Below are positions 51,801-60,800 of a DNA stretch of 64,000 nucleotides, in pieces. Source of the stretch: Cunninghamia lanceolata (Eukaryota > Streptophyta > Pinopsida > Cupressales > Cupressaceae); the NCBI GenBank assembly GCA_027924645.1, contig BSBN01000040.1, forward strand, positions 620,001 through 684,000, in the 5' to 3' direction. The notes beneath the pieces were generated by a model that was not told the origin of the DNA, did not search any database, and saw only the letters and a list, made by a program, of their open reading frames with translations. The stretch's first letter is position 1. Every line of letters begins with the position of its first letter. Both the position numbers and the translations under genes were made by a program.

Positions 51801-54800
51801 GTAGACAAATCTGCTGTTATAAATCAGAATGTAGAAGTCTGAATTTACATCCAAAACATAGGCCAAACATGCCCAAATGCCAATCAGATCTCTGCTGTTA
51901 CAAATCAGACCTATAATTAGGTTTGTACATACCAAAACAACATAGAAAAATGCTCCCAGATCTCCACAATGGTGGCGCTAGGCTGCTGCTCTGAAATTAG
52001 GGTTTAGAAACCCTCAATGGTGAAGAATTAGCCTCCAAAAAGTGGCACTCAGGTCTGCTCCAAATGCTGCTAGGAATTAGGGTTAAGGAAACCCTAGACA
52101 ATATAGAATTCGCCTCCAAAATGCCACAAATTCGCCCTCACAAAGATGGCGCTCCAAATTAGTTCAATGCCCAATGCAAAATGAATATCAAATGCCACCA
52201 AGGATGCTGCTCCAAATCTGATCTTGAAATCTGAATATGAAATTCTGCTCTTCTCCTTGACGAATCTCCAATGAAGTGCAAATAGGCTTCCGTCTTGAAA
52301 CCTCCACAAGATGAATTAAGTTTTCGTCCAATTCACCTAGAATCACAAGGGTTTTCATCCTTGGATTCAAGCCCAACTTTCGTTGCAGCCAAAAGAGATA
52401 AACTCCATATGAAATTAGGATTGAATGATATGATGAAATGCCTCCAAATGATCTCTTATTTATACATGATCTTCCCTCCTCCTTCTAGGTCGACCTAGGC
52501 AAGATAATCCTTTTATTTTTTATTGTTTTCTTCCAAAGCTTGCCCAACCACACTCCAAGATAGGCGCTCAAGATGCAATTTAAAGGTTTGTCTTTCTTTT
52601 TTATTCCTTCTCCTAGGCCGACTCCCTCCTAGGCGCTCCCTTTATGTCTTTTCCACCTCTTGGCCGACCTCATAAAAGGATATATTTTCTTTTATTCTAT
52701 TCTTTTCTTCTCCAAGAGGGCCAACCCTCTTCTAGGCACCCAAGACACGTGTGAGTTATCTTTATTTTATGATATTTCTCTAACATTCCATTCTCCATGG
52801 GCGAACCTATTTGGCACATGATACCTCATACATTTGACCTCAAATGAAGTCATCATCAACAAGGAAAGATCATCACAAATTATTTCTTATTTTTCTCAAG
52901 GCAATTTTCATATTTTCCTCCATCTTCCATTCTCCAAATGGGTCGCTCTACATTAGGGCAAATTATTTGACTAATGTTGACTTCACCAAAATTACCACAA
53001 AATTATGCCAAGTCATAAATCATCATTGATTTGCCCTAAAAAATTGGCCAAGTGTGGAAACTTGCCAATTAGGTCATCACTAGGTGATCACTCCGAAAAT
53101 GGGGTCATTACAGATGAGCAAAGCCCAATCAATCTTACAGGCTGCAATACTAACCATGTTCATCACATAGAACATCCATGGATGGAATGTCCTTGCCTTT
53201 GGACTTCTATGATCCTATTTAAGAATGTGATTATGACACCAAGGACATCATTGAATTCGTCCCTTCTAAGATGTTTGCGCAACAAACTTGAAAGTCTCTT
53301 TTTGTTGACCAACCAATGATGAGAAACCTGTTTTAAACATGCTTCTTAGTTTGAATCCCATTGTTCCTGACATTCAACCATAGTAACCCTAACAATAGAA
53401 TCTAAGACGATAATGCCCAATAAATCAGCAAAAGTCTCTAGGGTGAATCTAGCCAATATCTGCCCATCAAATCATGCGATTTCCCTTGTATCTTGGTTAT
53501 AAAATTGTGTGGTTATGAGAACAAGCTCAAGAGATTACTAGGAGCCAAGAAATGTCACGGCTTCCAAAATACCAAAGAAACAAAGATTCTTAGCCAGCAT
53601 ATGCTCCTTTTGGCTTTTGCTATTAAATTTTTCCTTGATAAATCCATGTCCCCCATTTTGGTATCTTGAATGTTGACCAAATCACTCTGAAGGAAAATAG
53701 GGGGAGGAACACCATAGTATTGGTATTTCATTTTAGTAGCCTTAATAGGTACCATCTTGTCAGTCATTTATAATAATCACCACTACCCAGATTTTTGATA
53801 AAATAATAGGCAAAAACACTTCATGTTTGCAAACTAGAGTTTTAAGATTTGAAAACCCAAAAATAGAAAAAAGGATCCGAGCAAAAATAACTTACTCAAT
53901 ATTATGAAGGGGTAAGATGACGACCATGAAATCTGAAAATAAAGGCACCAAGTGGAAAGAAAAATCTACCCAAAATCTGCCTTGCACATATGCCTTGACA
54001 TAAACACCTCTTCATCCATACCAAGTTTGAAAAACAACAATATATCTTCCTCTAATCACCTTCCTATGGAGTTTATTGTTTGTCAAATGATTGGAAATGC
54101 ACTTGCCACCAAAAAAAATGAGATTTCAAGCTCCAAATGCACAAGAATGATGAAAAACTAGTCCTTGAAAAAACCTAGTTCCTCTCACCTCACGGCACTC
54201 AAAGAATGTCTAAAAATGGCCAAGAGGTGTGCACAATGCACTCTTTGGTACATTTTGCACTTTGTGCCAAAAATGCCATCTTGGCGCCTACGGCCTAAGG
54301 CACTTTTCCTTTTTTTTTACTTTTTCTTTCTGATTTTTTTGTTTCAAGTTTTCACTTATGCCACCAATGCACGCCATTAGCACTTTTGCCGAAAGTGCCA
54401 CATTGTGCACTTTTTAGGCCAAAATGAATTTTCCCCTCCTATTTAAAAAAAAATGCTTCACTTTGATCTTTTGTTTAACCTAGCATATCAACGGAGCGTT
54501 TTTGGCACTTTGGGTCCATGTGACTTTTTCCAAAATTCAATTGCACTAGCAGACTCAAATCAAAAAAATATTTCAGCTGCAAACATTCATCAAAATCTGA
54601 CAAAGTTGATTTTTTGGCTTTTTGGCATGCCGAGAGGCGATTTTGCCACTTCCATGTGCCTCAATTTTCAAGCTCAAATATCCTCCATTTTCTTTCATTT
54701 TCAATCAGTTCCTGTATTTTAATAATAATGAAGAGATTTCACAGCATTTATTCAGCTTTAAACACATCTAGGTCACAAAAATGACATGAATGGCATCCTA

Positions 54801-57800
54801 AATGGCCGAAACAGCGTAAAACAAAGCTACTAACAAGAGTGTAACGGGTCATTTCAGTAGGGGTACAACAAAAAGCAAAATGAGGTTGTGGTATGGGATG
54901 AGCTCAAGCAGTAAAAACTTGACCCTTTCAAATATCAATAGACAGCCCCTAAAGTTAGCAGGCAATCAGCTTGCCAGTCCCCTCGTAACAAAGGTTGTTT
55001 GAAGCTGAATTTTGATGAAGCCTCAAATCGCAACCCAGGTATAGCAGGTGCTGGAAATATAATCAAAGATGAGAAAGGTATGCTTGTTATAGCTTGTACA
55101 GAGCACATTCCTCTAGCAACAAACAATGAAGCAGAAGCCTTAGCTCTCATGGTGGTCTCAAGCTCGCCCACATTTTGAATATAAAGGCTTCAGAAGTCAA
55201 AGGTGACTCCTTCATAGTTATCAATGTGATGATGAAGGGGAGCATTCAAAGTTGGAAACTCAACCAACTTTTAAGAGAATCTAGAAATTATCTCTATTTA
55301 TTTTCATTTTGAGAGCATTAGCTTCAAACATGTTTTTTGAGAGGCAAACCAAGCAGCTGATTACCTAGCCAATGAAGGTGTCTCCCTCACTACCTTTCAG
55401 AATGATCCAATTCTCTCATGGTAGATTGGCTAGGCCTGGCCCCTCTAATTTCATCTTATTCCTTTCCTCCCTTGTTTCTTATTACTCAATAGTGAAAACA
55501 AATAAATAAATAAAAGGGGTTCAATCAACATGAGGATTCCAAAACTCTCTATGTCTAAAGATTGAACACATTAATTACCCCTTGATTTCAGAGTAGAGCA
55601 CACCATGAAAACTCTAATTCCATTGCCACTTTAACAAGGCCTAAATGTAAAATTAAAAAGATTGATGAGTCTTCTTGCATGCTAAAGCAAGTAAGAAGAG
55701 CACTCATTTTTATTAGCATTAAGGCTTGCATTTAACTTTGTCCTTTTGGATGTTTTCTTATTTCATTACTTTTGGTCTGCACTCTCCCTCTCATGTTTGA
55801 CATCTCTTCCTAGTTTTTCTTCTGTTAGTGCAAAATAAATTCTAGTGGACCTGTTGTACAAAGGAGAATACACTTGCCCGAGATAGCCCTTATGCTGGGG
55901 CAATCTTTGATATGAGGCTTTGTAAGACTTTTCATGTTCGGGAAGTGATACCCTTTGAATGATAAAACAAGTGCTGGGAACAGAGCACTTAGCCAACACA
56001 GGGCTCAGACAAACAAGGACAATGATAGAAGAGAACTTTTAATTCAAATTGGTGGCAATTGCAAAAAATAAGGTTGCTCGCTTATGGATTCTTGGAAAGG
56101 TTTCAGCCATAGACAAAGTTATCCCGTGGTCCTAGGTCAATGGTAGAGCTAATTCAGAGGTTGATGAATCTCCCGATCTCCCCAATTCTGAATGTCTGGA
56201 GGCTAGTGCAGCAGAACAATTGAATACACTGCACAAAGAGGTTCGTGAATGATCTGTAAATTGGATCTTGAGGCATGATCAGAAGATCAGTTATAGAAGG
56301 CATGAGTTTTCCACAGTCCATGACAGTAAATGAGATTGCCTCTGGATTCAACTGTGTATATTTTTGTATCAAAAGAAACGTTTCGGATCATGCTCAATGA
56401 TCCATCATCAGGAATAGGATAGTTGAAGATTGGATAGCAGACTAGAACTTATAAAGGAGTGAGAGGTAGAAAGGCACGAAGAACGAAGGGTTAGAGGTGC
56501 AGAGAGAGAAATGAAGAAAAAGAAACAGAAAAAGAAGAAAAATGTGATAAAAACATGGCAATGATGCACCAACCAAATAAGCTAATAATAGTATAAGAAC
56601 AAGCAACTATATATAATGCAAAAGAATGGACAATGCATACCAATGAAATAAGGTGTATATGTATAATGTAAACAGTAAATAAAAGAAATCAATAATACAT
56701 GTGCCTATAACAAATATGTAAGAAACATAAATGAGTATAAGAGGGAGAGAGACAATAATACATGATAAATGAAAGTGAATAGTTATAATATAAACAGTAA
56801 ATAAAAAAGAAAACAATAATACATGTACAAACAACAATTATGTAAGATACATATAAGAATATAAGAGGGAAAAGAAACAATAATACATGTATATAAATGT
56901 AATAAATAGAACATATAACGAATACATATAATACAATTATATGTACATAACACCTATGTGTAGTATCTGTGTAGTGTAAGTGATATCCATCTAATAAGTA
57001 TAATATATGAATAAATAAAACGAAACAAATGTAATAAGATATAATATAGATATTTATGTATATGCATACTTGTAATGGCTTATATATATCACAAAACACA
57101 CACACCCACATATATATAAACAAAGGGAAAGAAACAATAGTGCATATGCATATATATAATGCAAATCACAACTAGCAAGTATGAGTAAATAGTACATATA
57201 ATAAAGTATATGATACATATCTAATATATATAATAACTATAAATAAAATTATATGTAATGGCATAAATATAAGTGAGAAGGAGAAAGAAATCCAACTAAT
57301 AAGTATAAATTCCGAATAAATAAAACGAAACAAGGGTAATAAGATATGATATAGATATTTATAAGTATACATGTAATTACCTATATGTGAAGTGCAAATG
57401 ATGTCCATCAAATAAGTATAATATATGAATAAATAAGACGAAACAAAAGTATTGAGATATAATATAGATATTTATGTATATGTAAACAAGTAAATACTTA
57501 TATATATAACAAAGCACACCACACACACACACACACACACATATACATATAACAAAGGGAAAGAAACAACCATGCATTTGTATATATATAATACAACTCA
57601 CAATTATCAAGTAAGTGCAAATAGTACCTATAATAAAGCCTATGATACATAATATTAAATAAAAACCTATAAATAGAAGCCAGTACAAAAACATAAATAT
57701 AAGTAAGAAGGTGAATGAGTTAAGCGCCTCAAGACGGGAAAGAAGCATCAATGCCCACAAAAGGGCCAGACAAAACCATGAGAAGAAAGAAAGAGAGAGT

Positions 57801-60800
57801 GTAGGAGAAAGATACGAGCAAACCAACAAAAAGACTATCAAAATATACACACGCACAAAATTATCCATGCATACACACATAAAGAAGATAGAAGGGAAGG
57901 ACAAGAAGAGAGGGGGGGAAGGGGAGCGGAGGGGGTTGGGTTGAGTGAGGGAAAAGAAAAGAGACGGAGGGCTATAGGTAATGATGACAATTTAGAGGAG
58001 GGAAAGATATGGCTCGGGGAGGAGGGAGGAAGAGGAAGAGGAAGGGATGGGTGGGGTAAAGTGGTTGGGAGAGTCATGAAGGAGAAGAGTGTGGCTGCAG
58101 GGAGTGCAACAAAGGTTGCCAGGTTGGGCTAAGAAGCCAGCCCTCATCACGATTCAGATTGGTGGCGTGACTTTTAATGAAGATAGCTTCTTGGAGTTTC
58201 CTCTTGAAAAAGCAATCTTCTTTGACTAAAACTTGGATGTTCTCAAGACAAATGTGGTGTTTGGTGTTGAAAGAGTGCTCGGCCAAGGCTGATTTGGAGG
58301 TACGATCATGTCTGATGTCTGCACTATGTTCTTTGATTCTCGTGCTAATGGATCGTCCTGTTTCACCAATATATGGAGTCCCACAGGAGCACTCAATCTT
58401 ATAGACCCCGGAGTTGATTAGATTATTTCTGGGATCTTTGGTGGAAGGGATTAGATTCCTCAGCGTGGAGAGAGGTTTGAAGGTACATGAGAGGTCTTTC
58501 TTGTGTAGTATTCTAGAGATTTTATTTGAGAGGCCCTCAATGTAGGGTTTAGGCTTGGGGTTAACCCGGTTCTTAACAAGGGTAAAGGCACGAGAGATAA
58601 CCCTATTGCGATACCCATTCAACTTAAAAACCCGCATAAGGTGTGCGAGTTCTTGGTCAATGTGATCCTTGTCACAAATGCGAAAAGCGTGAGTGGCAAG
58701 TGTCTTAAGAACACTCGCTTTTTGGGCTGGATGGTGGTGAGAAGACGCATGAAGGTAAAGGTCTGTGTGAGTGGATTTTCTGAAGACACTTCGGGCAAGG
58801 GAGCAATCCTTCTTCCTCATAATAAGGACGTCCAAGAAAGGAAGTTGGTTGTCCTTCTCGAGTTCTTTGGTGAATTGAATGCAATCCACCAAATTGTTGA
58901 GGTGAGAGTGGAAAAGCTCTAAAGTATCACGGCCATGAGGCCAACATATGTTGGTGTCATCGACATATCGTTTCCACCATCTGGGTTTGAGTGGGAATGA
59001 GTTAAGGGCTAATTCCTCAAAATGTTCCATATACAAGTTAGCAACAACGGGGGAAAGGAGAGAGCCCATGGCGACACCATCAGATTGCTTGTAGACCACA
59101 TCTTGGAAGGTGAAGAATGTGGACCTGAGACACAACTCAACAAGAGAAGCAATCTCATCATTAGTTGTACGTCTAATGAGCTCAACTAAGTCAGACACCG
59201 GGACTTCGGTGAACAATGACACCACATCAGTTGTTGTCACTTTAAGTCAAGAAGATGACAGAAGACTCTGAATCCCTTGCTACAACCACGTTGAAGCCAA
59301 CCAATTATTCCTCGGTAATGAAGATAACCTCGGGTTCATCCACAGCATCTTAGAGAAGTCAGAAAACAGGGGAAATTTGGAAAAAACAGAGTAAATGATG
59401 ACACCACAGATTTAGGCAGAAAGCAGTTTTGGACTCACCCTGATGGTTTCATAACCAATCCAGCGGTTATGTAAGTGCCAGTCTACCTGAGGCAGCAGTT
59501 TCACCCGTATTGTCCATAGTCCATACAGGAAGACAAACAGTTGCAAACGTTGTCTCTTCCTCTCCCAGACGTTATGAGTGAAGAATTCTGCCCAAAGAAG
59601 GATTCTTCATGTTATTTAATCATTTGTAAGGCCTTGTGCAAAGGCTGCCTCACATTTTTTATCTTCCTATATGTTCATCTATGACTGTGATAGGTAGTAG
59701 AACAGGGATGTCAGAGTTGCAGACATGAACAAGAGTGGAACTCAATTATCATTAATGACATGAGTTCCAGATAATCATAGGGACATTAAAACCATTTGTC
59801 TGACTGAAAATACAGTGACATGAGGGATCTTGTCTCCCTCTTACTGGAGTCTTTCTCATTTACAGGTTTCTCCAAGTGGATATTCTGCTCTGTATCCAGT
59901 CCATTGTCTATGTTTGCATCTGTGGTTTTAATCCTCTTTCAGTAGTTTTACAATCTTGCTTGCATAGGTAGTTGACTGGAATGAATTCTAATTCTTGAAC
60001 ATTTTGAGCTTGATTTTGGTACTTGGAAGTGTTTGCTTTAAGCTGGTAATGAAAATCTGTAGTTGAAGAAGAGTGTAGTGGAATATCCACATTTGTTTAC
60101 AGATCAGGAAAACCACCTAGAGGACCTTCGTATTGTTCATCAAAACAGTGTTCTGGGAGTTGCCAGCTTGGAAACCCTACCAGTCTTCACTGCTGACGGA
60201 CTCACTCCTTCCCAAAGGTGCACGGTTATTGAGCTGAGTGTGAGATTCCACTCGCCACATAACCAGTAATAAGTATCAGAAGCTGCTGCTGCTCCGGCTA
60301 ACCAATCTCCCTCCGATCAGATAGAGCCCTCTTGTTCTCCCCTCTCTCTTCTCCCGGTTTTATGTAAATCCACTTAAGGAATTGTTCTGTCACGTTCAGA
60401 ACTGTAAATGTTTTGTTCAATAGCCTTCATCTTGTAGTTTAATATTATCAGTTTTTATTTCTACCTTTGTTTCAAGAATGTAATAGACAATAACCAAAAC
60501 CCTTCCGTGGAACAGGACACAGAAATATGGAGCTCACGCTGTCATCTTAGAAGTCCGTTTTGATTTATCTACCATAGACTGGTACATGTAAATCTATGAA
60601 AAGAATAATACAGCAGGACAGCTGGTGATCATCTAGGAAAATCTATAAGTTTCTGTCATTTTGAACAACTGATTTCCTCACTTGTTATTCGGCCGTGTGA
60701 GGGACTATATGGAACCCTCAATTTACCAATTTAAAAAAAAAAATTAAAACCCTCAACTTTCAAGGCAATTGACAATTGACAATTGATTTGTAGTTCCGAT

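Larger units (their letters stand above)
56293..59260 (-). mobile_element. Penelope-like element (Dryad-type), 5'-truncated
   Basis: Contains an uninterrupted RT plus GIY-YIG frame (59240-58074), a 1.5-kb A/T-rich 3' region, and a terminal repeat segment with a hammerhead-like motif (56293-56540). Inverted fragments of the same terminal repeat are at 38889-39236. Upstream of 59240 an in-frame TGA occurs and the first RT blocks are absent, so the 5' side is truncated. RT with carboxyl GIY-YIG defines the Penelope group. Dryad elements are reported from conifers and were proposed to come from arthropods by horizontal transfer; membership here is inferred. Confidence 0.88.

Noticed and set aside
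56607..57904. Several long hydrophobic minus-strand frames resembling membrane proteins
   Set aside because: They are translations of A/T-rich tandem repeats and a CA microsatellite; the same peptide recurs with the repeat period.
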